Shown piece by piece: positions 9,234 to 17,947 of a stretch of 64,000 bases of DNA (the first letter of the stretch is position 1; each line of letters begins with the position of its first letter). The position numbers and the translations under genes are program-made. The stretch is from Bacillus sp. FSL K6-3431 (GTDB lineage: Bacteria > Bacillota > Bacilli > Bacillales > Bacillaceae_C), in the NCBI RefSeq assembly GCF_038002605.1, contig NZ_JBBOCT010000001.1, forward strand, positions 248,001 through 312,000. Reading direction: 5' to 3'. The notes beneath the pieces are model-generated. The model was not told the origin of the DNA and ran no database searches. It saw nothing but the letters and a program-made list of their open reading frames with translations.

Positions 9234-9715
9234 TTTCTTTTTTATGGGCAGAAGATGAGAATGGACTAATCGGTAAGGAAAATGATCTACCTTGGAGATT
9301 GCCTGCTGATTTGAAATACTTTAAAGAGACGACGATGGGACATACCATTGTCATGGGAAGAAAAACATTTGAATCAATTGGGAGACCGTTACCTGGACGT
9401 ACAAATATTATTTTAACTCGGGATTCAGATTATAAGCAGGAAGGCTGCCTAGTTTTCCATTCTAAAAATGAACTTCTACAATGGGCAGATGAAAATAGCT
9501 ATGAAGTTTTTATTACAGGTGGATCGGAAATTTTTAAACTATTCATAGACGAAGTGGATCAGTTATATGTCACTAAAATTCATGCTACTTTCGAAGGTGA
9601 CACGTATTTCCCAAAATTAGCTTGGCAAGAATGGACTATAGTATCAAATAATAAAGGTCTAAAAGATGAAAAAAACCCATATGATTATTATTTTCAAAAA
9701 TATAAAAAGAAATAA
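9230..9715 (+). CDS. dfrA: Dihydrofolate reductase
   Basis: 161 residues; reduces the dihydrofolate made by ThyA back to tetrahydrofolate using NADPH. Visible motifs: [10 protein letters not shown] at the N-terminus, [13 protein letters not shown] with the substrate-binding acid (Asp of PAD), [16 protein letters not shown] for NADPH, and ITGGSEIF. It overlaps thyA by four bases, and a terminator follows. Confidence 0.97.
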   Translation: MISFLWAEDENGLIGKENDLPWRLPADLKYFKETTMGHTIVMGRKTFESIGRPLPGRTNIILTRDSDYKQEGCLVFHSKNELLQWADENSYEVFITGGSEIFKLFIDEVDQLYVTKIHATFEGDTYFPKLAWQEWTIVSNNKGLKDEKNPYDYYFQKYKKK

Positions 9716-9716
9716 A

Positions 9717-9747
9717 GAAAAAGCGAGCTAAGCAGCTCGCTTTCTTA
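9717..9747 (+). terminator. Terminator after dfrA
   Basis: AAGCGAGCT / AGCTCGCTT with a four-base loop, then TTTCTT. Confidence 0.8.
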
Positions 9748-9805
9748 TATTTGACAAAGTAGTATATATGTCTAATTAGTGTCGAGGTTGAACTTTTTTC
9801 TGTAT

Positions 9806-10456
9806 TTATACATAGAACAAAATACAGAAATATATGCATGCACTTCCTGCAATTACAAACAGATGCCAAATAGCATGTGAGTAAGGCAAATTTCTCCATA
9901 TATAGAAAATGGCGCCTACGGAATACAAAAGTCCTCCACTAAGTAGTAAACCAAATCCGGTTCCACTTAAATTAGAATATAGAGGCTCAACAGCAATGAT
10001 TACTAACCAACCCATAACCAGATAAAAAAAGGTGGAAAGTACACGAAACCGGTTAATTAAGAAACATTTTAAAGTAATTCCTGCAATGGCTAAGCCCCAG
10101 ACAATCCCGAACAAAGTCCAACCGAGAACACCATTTAGTGAAACCAGTACTAGTGGTGTATATGTGCCTGCGATTAATAGGTAGATAGCTGAATGATCAA
10201 GTATGGCAAATATATTTTTTGCTTTTGAAGGCTTAAAACTATGGAGCATTGTAGAAAATAAATAGAGTAGTAACATGGAAATGCCATATATAGTGAAGCT
10301 AACGATCTGAAGTGGATCGCCTTTTTGCGCTGCAGAGACGATTAAGATTACAAGCGCTGGGATACTTAGAAGAAATCCGATACCATGAGTAATAGCGTTA
10401 GCTAGTTCTTCTTTCCAATTATATGACTCGCCATCAGTATAAAAAGTTGTTTCCAT
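9806..10456 (-). CDS. Hemolysin III family membrane protein (YplQ-like)
   Basis: 216 residues with about seven transmembrane helices, of the PAQR/hemolysin III family. Conserved family elements are visible: EELANAITHGIG near the N-terminus, STMLHSF, LDHSAIYLLIAGTYTPL, and HAIWHLFVIAGS near the C-terminus; the His and Asp residues are the presumed metal site of a hydrolase-like fold. Role in Bacillus unknown. GGAGG precedes the ATG. The gene also neighbours dfrA in B. subtilis. Confidence 0.9.
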   Translation of the reverse strand: METTFYTDGESYNWKEELANAITHGIGFLLSIPALVILIVSAAQKGDPLQIVSFTIYGISMLLLYLFSTMLHSFKPSKAKNIFAILDHSAIYLLIAGTYTPLVLVSLNGVLGWTLFGIVWGLAIAGITLKCFLINRFRVLSTFFYLVMGWLVIIAVEPLYSNLSGTGFGLLLSGGLLYSVGAIFYIWRNLPYSHAIWHLFVIAGSACIYFCILFYV

Positions 10457-10630
10457 TGGAAAACCTCCAATTCCTTATCCATATATTTTATCGTCACATG
10501 TGATGAAATGCAAACGCTAAGGAAAAACAACCTAATGATTCAACTGCATCGCTTTTTTAAAAAGGCCATTTCTATCCTTCTAGTAATGAAACCTGTATAA
10601 TATGATTGAAGATTATAAGGATGTGACTTA

Positions 10631-11473
10631 ATGAATAAAATAAAAATTGTAACGGACTCGACGTGTGATTTATCAAAATCTGAAATAGACAAATTAAACA
10701 TACACGTTATTCCTTTATCCATTACTATTGACGGAGAAACTTATTTAGACAGAGTTGATATTACTCCAAAGACCTTTATGCAAAAAATGAAACTATCTGC
10801 TGAACTGCCAAAAAGTTCGCAACCCGCAGTAGGTGAATTTATAAAATTATATGATGCATTAGGTGAGGATGGTAGTGAAGTACTATCTATCCATATGACT
10901 GGTAAAATGAGCGGTACTGTAGAGGCAGCAAGAACAGCAGCAAGTATGAGTAAATCAAAAGTAACAATTATTGATTCCTTATATATTTCCAAAGCGTTGG
11001 CATTTCAAGTGGAAAAGGCCGTTAATTTGGTTAAAGAAGGAAAAACAGTACATGATATTATCGAATCCTTGGAAACTGTCCGAAATAATACAAAATTATA
11101 TCTTGTTGTAGACACACTTGAAAATTTGGTAAAGGGTGGCAGAATTGGAAAGGGGCGTGCGATGATTGGTTCTTTGCTAAATATAAAGCCAATTACGATG
11201 TTGGAAGATGGCGAACTATCACCAGTTGCCAAAGTAAGAAATCAACCACAGGCAATCAAGTATTTAATTAAACAATTTTCAGAAGATATCGAAGGTAAAA
11301 CGATTAAAAGTGTTGGACTTGCACATGCAAATGGTCTAGAATTCGCTATGAAAATAAAAAAAATAATCGAAGAACTGACTGGTTTTGATAAAGTAGAGAT
11401 AGAAGATACTACTCCAGTCATTGGTACACACGCAGGTCCGGGAGCGCTAGGATTTATGTATTATGTTGAGTAA
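10631..11473 (+). CDS. DegV family fatty-acid-binding protein
   Basis: 280 residues of the DegV/FakB family, which bind a fatty acid and present it to the kinase FakA. The N-terminal VTDSTCDL, the Thr-rich SIHMTGKMSGT lipid-binding region and GRIGKGRAMIGSLLNIKPI are all conserved. Cytosolic. AAGGATG precedes the ATG. The exact paralogue cannot be told from sequence alone. Confidence 0.9.
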   Translation: MNKIKIVTDSTCDLSKSEIDKLNIHVIPLSITIDGETYLDRVDITPKTFMQKMKLSAELPKSSQPAVGEFIKLYDALGEDGSEVLSIHMTGKMSGTVEAARTAASMSKSKVTIIDSLYISKALAFQVEKAVNLVKEGKTVHDIIESLETVRNNTKLYLVVDTLENLVKGGRIGKGRAMIGSLLNIKPITMLEDGELSPVAKVRNQPQAIKYLIKQFSEDIEGKTIKSVGLAHANGLEFAMKIKKIIEELTGFDKVEIEDTTPVIGTHAGPGALGFMYYVE

Positions 11474-11608
11474 ATCATTGCATTTTCTACTTCGGTCTGT
11501 AAACGATCGCTATTTTTTTGTGCAAAATTACTCAAACATTTTTTGTTTTCGTTTTCCTTTGCCGTGTTATAATAATATAACTTTATAAATAAAGGATGAA
11601 AGCAACGA

Positions 11609-12400
11609 ATGAATAAACTTTTACTATTTTTACTTAGCCTAACGCTCATATTGACAGGATGTTCAGCGACCATCTCCAGTCAAGAAGCTCGGACGTTTTC
11701 TAGAGAAGTAAAACAAAATCCACCTGTTGATTTTATACCGAGGGATGTCTCTGTAGTTGCTGTGGGAGATTCTTTAACTCAAGGAGTTGGGGATATTCAG
11801 GATTTAGGTGGATATATTCCTTATTTGCAAGCTAAATTGGAAGCTAGTAAGTTAATTTCCACTGCAAATTTTCAAAACTTTGGTGTGAGAGGAAATAGAA
11901 GTGATCAACTATTAAAACGCTTGAATAAGGAAAATGTGAAAACTGCTATAGTGGATGCTGATTTGGTTATCATTACCATAGGTGGAAATGATATCATGCA
12001 AGTGTTTAAAGAAAACATGATGGGGCTGGAGCTAAATAAGTTTGTCGCGGCAGAAAATGGGTACAGTAAAACATTACATGAAATTTTTATGACTATTCGT
12101 CAATATAATAATGAAGCTGGGATTGTATTAATTGGAATATATAATCCATTTATAAAATGGTTCTCAGATATTAAAGAAATGAGCACGATAGTGGAAAATT
12201 GGAATCAAACGAGTTTAGAGGAAGTATCCAATGTAGATCGAGCTATATTTGTACCTATTGCAAATATATTTGAAAATAATGAAGAAAGTCTTTTATATAC
12301 AGATTATTTTCATCCCAATAATCGAGGATACGAATTAATAGGAGATCGCATTTTTTCTCAATTAGAGAATGAGAATCTGCTTAAAAGTGTATTTGAGTAA
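11609..12400 (+). CDS. SGNH/GDSL lipase-like lipoprotein (YpmR)
   Basis: 263 residues. An N-terminal lipobox (LTGC, Cys18) anchors it to the outer face of the membrane. SGNH hydrolase blocks follow: GDSLTQG with the catalytic Ser, GGNDI, and DYFHPNNRGY with the Asp/His pair. The acyl substrate is unknown. It is followed 26 bases later by the ypmS-like gene, as in B. subtilis. Confidence 0.9.
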   Translation: MNKLLLFLLSLTLILTGCSATISSQEARTFSREVKQNPPVDFIPRDVSVVAVGDSLTQGVGDIQDLGGYIPYLQAKLEASKLISTANFQNFGVRGNRSDQLLKRLNKENVKTAIVDADLVIITIGGNDIMQVFKENMMGLELNKFVAAENGYSKTLHEIFMTIRQYNNEAGIVLIGIYNPFIKWFSDIKEMSTIVENWNQTSLEEVSNVDRAIFVPIANIFENNEESLLYTDYFHPNNRGYELIGDRIFSQLENENLLKSVFE

Positions 12401-12426
12401 ACATGCTATAAAAGGGGTGTGGTAAG

Positions 12427-13011
12427 TTGATAAATAAAAATGCATGGAAACTCCTCTTTATTATTTTATTTGCATTTAATGTTCTGATAATAATGGGATT
12501 AGCCTTATTATTATTTATTTCATCCGACCAAGAAGCCATACCAGAAATAATAGAAACAAATAAAAATGCATCTGAATTTTTAATTCAAACGGATAAAAAG
12601 GACTTAAATAAACTAATTAACCATTATATTGAAAAAGAAGGACTTAATGGACCTGTACATTATCAAGTGCTATTGACGGATGAGGTAGAATTATTTGGAG
12701 AGATGAAAGTTTTTTCTCAAACAATGCAATTAAAAATGACATTTGAACCAACGGCTTTAGAAAACGGGGATCTTTTATTAAAACAAAGAGGCGTATCACT
12801 TGGAAATGTTAAACTTCCGGTTTCCTATATTTTAAAATTGATTCGTGATGCCTATAAATTTCCTGAATGGGTTATCATACAACCAAATGATAAAGAGATT
12901 TATGTTGCTCTTCATAAAATGAAATTAAATGGCGGAATCAATGTTAAAGCTGAAAGTTTTAATTTAGTCGATGATGATATAGCTATGAAAATGCTTGTTC
13001 CAGTCGATTAA
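12427..13011 (+). CDS. YpmS family protein (DUF2140)
   Basis: 194 residues with one N-terminal transmembrane helix (about 8-32) and an extracytoplasmic beta-rich domain ([35 protein letters not shown]). The start is TTG, with GGGGTGTGG upstream. It forms a conserved pair with the lipase-like gene before it. Function unknown. Confidence 0.85.
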   Translation: MINKNAWKLLFIILFAFNVLIIMGLALLLFISSDQEAIPEIIETNKNASEFLIQTDKKDLNKLINHYIEKEGLNGPVHYQVLLTDEVELFGEMKVFSQTMQLKMTFEPTALENGDLLLKQRGVSLGNVKLPVSYILKLIRDAYKFPEWVIIQPNDKEIYVALHKMKLNGGINVKAESFNLVDDDIAMKMLVPVD

Positions 13012-13042
13012 TAGGCATAGTAATATGAAGGGAGGCAATAGT

Positions 13043-13588
13043 ATGAATGAAAGTCACGACTTAGAAATTGCTACATTTGCTGGTGGGTGCTTTTGGTGTA
13101 TGGTTAAACCCTTCGACGAATTGCCGGGCATTATAGCTGTTGTTTCGGGGTATACAGGAGGAATTACTGAAAATCCTACTTATGAAGAAGTGTGTTCTGG
13201 GCTGACGGGACATACAGAAGCAGTGCAAATCACATTTGATCCAAATGTTTTTAAGTATCATCAACTGTTGGAATTATTTTGGATGCAAATCGACCCGACA
13301 GACGCCGGTGGACAATTCTATGATCGGGGAGTATCGTACCGTCCTGTTATTTACTATCACACAGAACAACAAAAATTGCTTGCGGAAAAGTCAAAAAACG
13401 ACTTGGCGGAAAGTGGCAGATTTAAGCAACCGATAGTAGTCCCGATAGAAAAAGCTGCTACATTTTATCCAGCTGAGGACTATCATCAGCAATTTTACAA
13501 AAAGAATCAACAACGGTATTCATCTTATCAAATCGGTTCGGGACGAGCGGATTTTATTCAAAAACACTGGGGGGAGTCACATGAATAG
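13043..13588 (+). CDS. msrA: Peptide-methionine (S)-S-oxide reductase MsrA
   Basis: 181 residues. GGCFWC near residue 14 carries the catalytic Cys; [27 protein letters not shown] and the Tyr residues of the active site are intact. It repairs the S epimer of methionine sulfoxide. The ATG at 13043 is chosen over in-frame codons from 12995 because GGGAGG lies just before it. The end overlaps msrB by eight bases. Confidence 0.96.
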   Translation: MNESHDLEIATFAGGCFWCMVKPFDELPGIIAVVSGYTGGITENPTYEEVCSGLTGHTEAVQITFDPNVFKYHQLLELFWMQIDPTDAGGQFYDRGVSYRPVIYYHTEQQKLLAEKSKNDLAESGRFKQPIVVPIEKAATFYPAEDYHQQFYKKNQQRYSSYQIGSGRADFIQKHWGESHE

Positions 13589-14006
13589 CGATGATTTAAA
13601 AAACAAACTTACTTCTATGCAATTCAATGTTACACAAAACAATGGCACAGAGCCACCGTTTAATAATGAATACTGGGACAAGGAAGATGAAGGAATTTAT
13701 GTTGACATTATTTCCGGTAAGCCCTTGTTCAGTTCTACAGATAAATACGATGCAGGCTGTGGATGGCCAAGTTTTACAAAAGGCATAGACGATGAGGAAC
13801 TGCTCGAGAAAAAAGATATGACTCATGGTATGATCCGGACGGAAGTTAGAAGCAAGGAAGCGGATGCTCATTTAGGACATGTATTTCCTGACGGTCCAGG
13901 TCCAACGAAGTTGAGGTATTGTATAAACTCTGCAGCGCTTCGCTTCATACCGAAAGATAAATTAGTGGAAATGGGCTATGCAAAATATGAAGGACTTTTT
14001 AAGTGA
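13581..14006 (+). CDS. msrB: Peptide-methionine (R)-S-oxide reductase MsrB
   Basis: 141 residues; repairs the R epimer of methionine sulfoxide. The catalytic Cys is in [12 protein letters not shown] near the C-terminus and the family block DAGCGWPSF is intact. The two CxxC zinc motifs of other MsrB types are absent. Translationally coupled to msrA (eight-base overlap). Confidence 0.95.
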   Translation: MNSDDLKNKLTSMQFNVTQNNGTEPPFNNEYWDKEDEGIYVDIISGKPLFSSTDKYDAGCGWPSFTKGIDDEELLEKKDMTHGMIRTEVRSKEADAHLGHVFPDGPGPTKLRYCINSAALRFIPKDKLVEMGYAKYEGLFK

Positions 14007-14024
14007 TCTCTATTCACTAAGAAA

Positions 14025-14110
14025 ACATGGGGGAATCAGGTGGGGATTCTGCCCCAGCTGATTGGTAACTCATACCTACGCTTCGCTTAGAGGTGTGGGG
14101 CTTTAAACCT
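14025..14110 (+). repeat. IS200/IS605-end-like remnant, copy A
   Basis: Starts GGGGGAATCAGGTGGGG and runs through CTGATTGGTAACTC to CTTAGAGGTGTGGGG. It matches the inverted copy at 59779-59888 closely and the shorter copy at 17727. Such segments typically lie downstream of tnpB genes; no transposase gene is present here. Confidence 0.6.
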
Positions 14111-14177
14111 TAGAAAGACACTATATTTACATACATTAAGTATCCCATATAAAAGGGATTGGAAGGCGGAATAGCAT

Positions 14178-14678
14178 ATGTTGAAAAAATTATTTGGTAA
14201 AAAAGAGGAAGTATCTAAAACATTCACAGTGGTCGCTCATCTAACAGGACAAGTGATAGAATTGGGAGATGTACCTGATCCAGTTTTTGCTCAAAGCATG
14301 ATGGGAGACGGAATGGCAATAAATCCTGAGAATGGGAAGGTAGTTGCTCCAGTAGACGGAGAAATTATTCAAGTATTTCCTACCAAGCATGCGATTGGTA
14401 TTAAAACAAAGAATGGCGCTGAAATACTTCTTCATATCGGTATTGAAACGGTTGGTTTGAAAGGTGAAGGCTTTAATGTATTTGTTAAAGAAGGAGATAA
14501 AGTAAATACAGGTGACATATTGGTTGAGTTTGATTTTGCCCTAGTCACTGACAAAGCAGCTAGTACAATTACTCCTATTATTATCACGAATGGTGATGAT
14601 GTAGCTTCAATTACAAAGCATTCCGTTGGTCATGTAACTGCAGGTGAAACGCCAATGATGGAAATAACGATGAAATAA
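14178..14678 (+). CDS. PTS glucose-type EIIA component (YpqE/Crr-like)
   Basis: 166 residues, a stand-alone IIA-Glc domain. The phosphorylated His is in ILLHIGIETV, with the partner His in PTKHAIGI. It would accept phosphate from HPr and pass it to IIB domains. No PTS permease is adjacent. The short N-terminal MLKKLFGKKEE is typical of YpqE. Own terminator follows. Confidence 0.92.
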   Translation: MLKKLFGKKEEVSKTFTVVAHLTGQVIELGDVPDPVFAQSMMGDGMAINPENGKVVAPVDGEIIQVFPTKHAIGIKTKNGAEILLHIGIETVGLKGEGFNVFVKEGDKVNTGDILVEFDFALVTDKAASTITPIIITNGDDVASITKHSVGHVTAGETPMMEITMK

Positions 14679-14686
14679 ATATTTTT

Positions 14687-14717
14687 ACACCCATTCATGG
14701 GTGTTTTTCTTTTTTTT
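14687..14717 (+). terminator. Terminator after the EIIA gene
   Basis: ACACCCATTCATGGGTGT hairpin followed by a long T-rich run. Confidence 0.85.
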
Positions 14718-14797
14718 ATAGGCGAATGCACAAACCGCCCAACCATACTCTACATAGACTAACAGCGAAGGGAATAAAAGAATGAGGAGTGGTGAAA

Positions 14798-14950
14798 ATG
14801 TACGAAAATTATGGCTGTTATGATCCATGTTACCCAGCTTACGGATATGGTAATGAGTGCGGTGGCGGTGGAAGAGGCGGATTTGCCCTTATCGTCGTAT
14901 TGTTTATTCTATTAATCATTATCGGCGCATGTTGGTGCTTCCCAAACTAA
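14798..14950 (+). CDS. YjcZ family sporulation peptide
   Basis: A 50-residue peptide: a Tyr/Cys/Pro/Gly-rich N-terminal half (repeated Y-x-G and C-Y-P) and a C-terminal transmembrane helix GGFALIVVLFILLIIIGA. This is the signature of the small YjcZ family made during Bacillus sporulation. GAGGAGTGGTG precedes the ATG. Confidence 0.85.
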   Translation: MYENYGCYDPCYPAYGYGNECGGGGRGGFALIVVLFILLIIIGACWCFPN

Positions 14951-15350
14951 GTATCTAAAAAGGAAGTCCCTGAAGGAATGAACTTTTCTTCTTGGGCTTT
15001 TTCTTTTTTGTCTAGGTATGTATCTAATCTTTCTTTGTCCATCATGGGTTAATGGACGTGGTATCACGTACTTTTTTGCGAATTTGTTATGATATTTTCA
15101 AGTATTACTGAATTAATGGAACAATCCGCATGAATCTTTAGATAATGCATACATTTACAAGTAAGAAATGTATATGGAGGGATGTGTAAGCAGGAAATCA
15201 TTCTAGGCGAATAGAAAGTGATTTTATAATTATACGATGTAGCTGTATTTATAATTGGAAAATGGTTTATTTGAGTAAATATCATTTACCATGGGACGAC
15301 TATCCGCTATATTTATGAGAGCAAAGAAATAGAAAGGCGGATTAATCTCA
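14951..15350. other. Intergenic region with a possible decayed frame
   Basis: No convincing gene. A weak hairpin with a T-rich run follows the yjcZ-like gene (14955-15012). One plus-strand frame between 15140 and 15312 reads protein-like stretches (ending SKYHLPWDDYPLYL) but has an in-frame stop near its start, so it may be a gene remnant. Confidence 0.3.
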
Positions 15351-15575
15351 ATGAATAAATCCTTTTATCACTTTTTAATGAAATACCGTCATACTATCAA
15401 GAAAGATGAACTTAGTGAATTTGCTAATGCTGCTTACCATGATCATGGTTTTCCGAAAGGTTCGGATGATTATCACTTGCTTACTAATTATTTAGAGTTA
15501 AGCGGACACTATTTACCTAATATGTCACTATTTGATTTTGCTTGGGAGCTATATATGGAGTCTGAGAATAAATAG
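15351..15575 (+). CDS. YozE family protein (UPF0346)
   Basis: 74 residues, full length for the YozE SAM-like fold. Conserved SFYHFLMKYR at the start, ANAAYHDHGFPKGS in the middle, and YLELSGHYLPNMSLFDFAWELY. Small helical cytosolic protein of unknown function. AAAGGCGG precedes the ATG. Confidence 0.92.
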   Translation: MNKSFYHFLMKYRHTIKKDELSEFANAAYHDHGFPKGSDDYHLLTNYLELSGHYLPNMSLFDFAWELYMESENK

Positions 15576-15627
15576 TTGGCTAGTAAATAGCTAATTGATA
15601 GGAATTTCAGCATAAGGGGCGATTAAG

Positions 15628-15798
15628 ATGCGTGAAATGGAAGTGTTTATCGACACGGAGGAAATCGCAGAATTTTTCTATCGGGAGCTATTACAAAGAG
15701 GATATACTCCAAGTGAAGAAGAAGCTGATGTGTTGGCAGATATAGCATTTGATTATTTAATTGAAAAGAATATTATAGACGAGGATTACGAAGATTAA
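15628..15798 (+). CDS. YozD family protein
   Basis: 56 residues, highly acidic (MREMEVFIDTEEIAEFF at the start, IIDEDYED at the end), matching the small YozD family of Bacillus. AAGGGGCG precedes the ATG. It lies 53 bases after the yozE-like gene and ends at its own terminator, and the pairing agrees with the yod/yoz region of B. subtilis. Function unknown. Confidence 0.82.
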   Translation: MREMEVFIDTEEIAEFFYRELLQRGYTPSEEEADVLADIAFDYLIEKNIIDEDYED

Positions 15799-15822
15799 AA
15801 AGGAATATGGAAAGACTAAAGT

Positions 15823-15852
15823 AAAACGTCAGTTTATAACTGGCGTTTTTTC
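15823..15852 (+). terminator. Terminator after the yozD-like gene
   Basis: ACGTCAG / CTGGCGT stem with loop TTTATAA, followed by T6. Confidence 0.8.
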
Positions 15853-16102
15853 GTTGGCTTAGAACTGATTAAAATGTATATTGTGTGAAATGTTTCTAAC
15901 GCATAGGAGCCCTCCTTAAGCCCCTTGAGAGGTTCTGACTTAGTAGGTTTGCTATTCAGGAACAAAATGTTTGGATAAAGAAACTTGTTAAAGCTAGCAT
16001 TACAAAGTTTTAAATCTATCCTAAATACTCGAATATTTGCATGATATTAGCGAAACAATTAAAATGTAAATAGGTGAGTGTAAATATTAGGAGGAAAAAT
16101 AA

Positions 16103-16813
16103 ATGAGTATACATATTGGTGCGTCACAAAATGAAATTGCTGAAACAGTACTTTTACCAGGAGATCCACTACGAGCAAAATATATTGCCGAGACATTTTT
16201 AGAAAATGTAATATGCTATAATGAAGTGCGGAATATGTTTGGATATACCGGTGAGTATAAAGGTAAAAGAATTTCCGTGCAAGGAACCGGAATGGGCGTT
16301 CCGTCAATATCTATTTACATAAATGAATTAATGAATAGTTATAATGTCCAAAATTTAATAAGAGTTGGAACATGTGGTGCTATTCAAAAGGATGTAAAAG
16401 TCCGAGATGTAATTTTAGCGATGACTGCTTCGACAGATTCACAAATGAATAGATTAACTTTTGGCGGTGTAGATTATGCACCAACAGCTTCATTCGAATT
16501 GCTGAAAAACGCCTATGATACTGGACTAGAAAGAGGCTTGAATTTAAAAGTAGGAAATGTTTTCACCGCAGATATGTTTTATAATGACAATGCGGAGCAT
16601 GAAAAATGGGCTAAGTATGGTATTTTAGCGATAGAGATGGAAACCTCAGCATTATATACAATTGCAGCTAAATACGGAAGAAAAGCCCTTTCCGTATTGA
16701 CAGTGAGTGATCATATTCTAACTGGTGAAGAAACAACAGCAGAAGAAAGACAAACCACTTTCAATGAAATGATTGAAGTGGCATTAGATGCAGCCATTAA
16801 AGAAGCAAGATAA
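16103..16813 (+). CDS. deoD: Purine nucleoside phosphorylase DeoD
   Basis: 236 residues of the hexameric PNP family (adenosine/inosine phosphorolysis in purine salvage). Phosphate-binding [21 protein letters not shown], the nucleoside-binding [14 protein letters not shown] block (IEMETSALY) and catalytic Asp in TVSDHIL are visible. AGGAGG precedes the ATG. It is followed by the VanY-type peptidase gene, as in B. subtilis deoD-yodJ. Confidence 0.95.
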   Translation: MSIHIGASQNEIAETVLLPGDPLRAKYIAETFLENVICYNEVRNMFGYTGEYKGKRISVQGTGMGVPSISIYINELMNSYNVQNLIRVGTCGAIQKDVKVRDVILAMTASTDSQMNRLTFGGVDYAPTASFELLKNAYDTGLERGLNLKVGNVFTADMFYNDNAEHEKWAKYGILAIEMETSALYTIAAKYGRKALSVLTVSDHILTGEETTAEERQTTFNEMIEVALDAAIKEAR

Positions 16814-16848
16814 ACAGCTATATTTTGTTGGAAGAGAAGTGAAGAAGT

Positions 16849-17709
16849 ATGAAAAAAGTTTTAATTGTATTTTTAACAGTATTATTATTAACAGGTTGTT
16901 CTTTGGAAAATCCATTTAAGTCGGACAAGCAGTCAGAAAAGCCGGCAGAAAATGAGCATATAGTAGAAGAACCAAAAAAACCGGAAGAAATACCGGACGA
17001 AGAACCAAGTAATACTAATGATGGTTTAGGTGAGAAACAAAATAATGAAAGTAAAGAATCTGAAATGGCACTGGAAGCCGCGTATTTTAATGAAATACAA
17101 CAGGTAAATAACATCTTAGAAATTAAAAATCCTAGTAATCCTTTTGCATTAGTGAATAAGGAATTTTTCTTACCAGGAAATTATGAACCGGATGATTTAG
17201 TTCGTCCCAAAGTATCTTTTTCTTTCGGTGATGAAGATATTGAGAAAAGTTATTTAAGAAAAGAAGCTGCGGCAGCATTGGAAAAAATGTTTTTAGCGGC
17301 TAAAAAAGAAGATGTTCATTTATTTGCGGTATCTGGATACCGATCATATAGTCGACAAAAAACAATATTAGATGCAGAAATTGCAAAAGTTGGCGAAGAG
17401 CAAGCCTTACAAGTTGTAGCTAATCCTGGAAGTAGTGAACATCAATCAGGTCTTGCTATGGATATATCGAGTCAGGACGCTAATTTCCTTTTATCAGAAG
17501 AATTTGGGGAAACACTAGATGGCAAATGGCTAAAAAATAACGCTCATCGTTTTGGTTATATACTTAGATATCCTAAAGAAAAAGAAGAAATTACAGGATA
17601 TCAATATGAGCCTTGGCATTTTCGCTATGTAGGAGAAAAAATAGCAAACTGGGTTTTTGAAAATGATTGGACATTAGAGGAGTTTTTTCAAGTAGTAGAA
17701 AAAATATAA
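16849..17709 (+). CDS. LD/DD-carboxypeptidase lipoprotein (YodJ/LdcB, VanY family)
   Basis: 286 residues. Lipobox LTGC near residue 18, an acidic Pro/Glu linker to about residue 70, then a VanY/LdcB zinc peptidase domain: SGYRSYSRQ, SSEHQSGLAMDIS carrying the His/Asp zinc ligands, and EPWHFRY carrying the catalytic Glu and last His. It would trim peptidoglycan stem peptides outside the membrane. Confidence 0.9.
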   Translation: MKKVLIVFLTVLLLTGCSLENPFKSDKQSEKPAENEHIVEEPKKPEEIPDEEPSNTNDGLGEKQNNESKESEMALEAAYFNEIQQVNNILEIKNPSNPFALVNKEFFLPGNYEPDDLVRPKVSFSFGDEDIEKSYLRKEAAAALEKMFLAAKKEDVHLFAVSGYRSYSRQKTILDAEIAKVGEEQALQVVANPGSSEHQSGLAMDISSQDANFLLSEEFGETLDGKWLKNNAHRFGYILRYPKEKEEITGYQYEPWHFRYVGEKIANWVFENDWTLEEFFQVVEKI

Positions 17710-17726
17710 TAAGGGATATTCGCTAG

Positions 17727-17782
17727 TGAACACGTTTCAGCAAGCTGAAACATCGTGGAATTAGGTGGGGGCTTAAACCCTG
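17727..17782 (+). repeat. IS200/IS605-end-like remnant, copy B (short)
   Basis: GTGAACACGTTTCAGCAAGC, then TGAAACATCGTGGAATTAGG and a GGGGGCTTAAACCC end. It matches the outer parts of the copy at 59779-59888 but lacks its central hairpin. Confidence 0.55.
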
Positions 17783-17947
17783 AAAAATCGGGATAAAGAA
17801 ATACAACGTACATTCGCTAGGTAATAAAGAAAGCCTCCTTTGTTGGAGCTTTTGTATGGATAGCACATAAGTAATTAACATGGAAAACAAAGAAAGAGAG
17901 CTGTTTATACTTGTTTCAGCTGTCGGGAATGAAAGTGGTGAAATGAA

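Noticed and set aside
15064..15285. 73-codon minus-strand frame
   Set aside because: No ribosome site and no family resemblance; amino-acid composition looks random.
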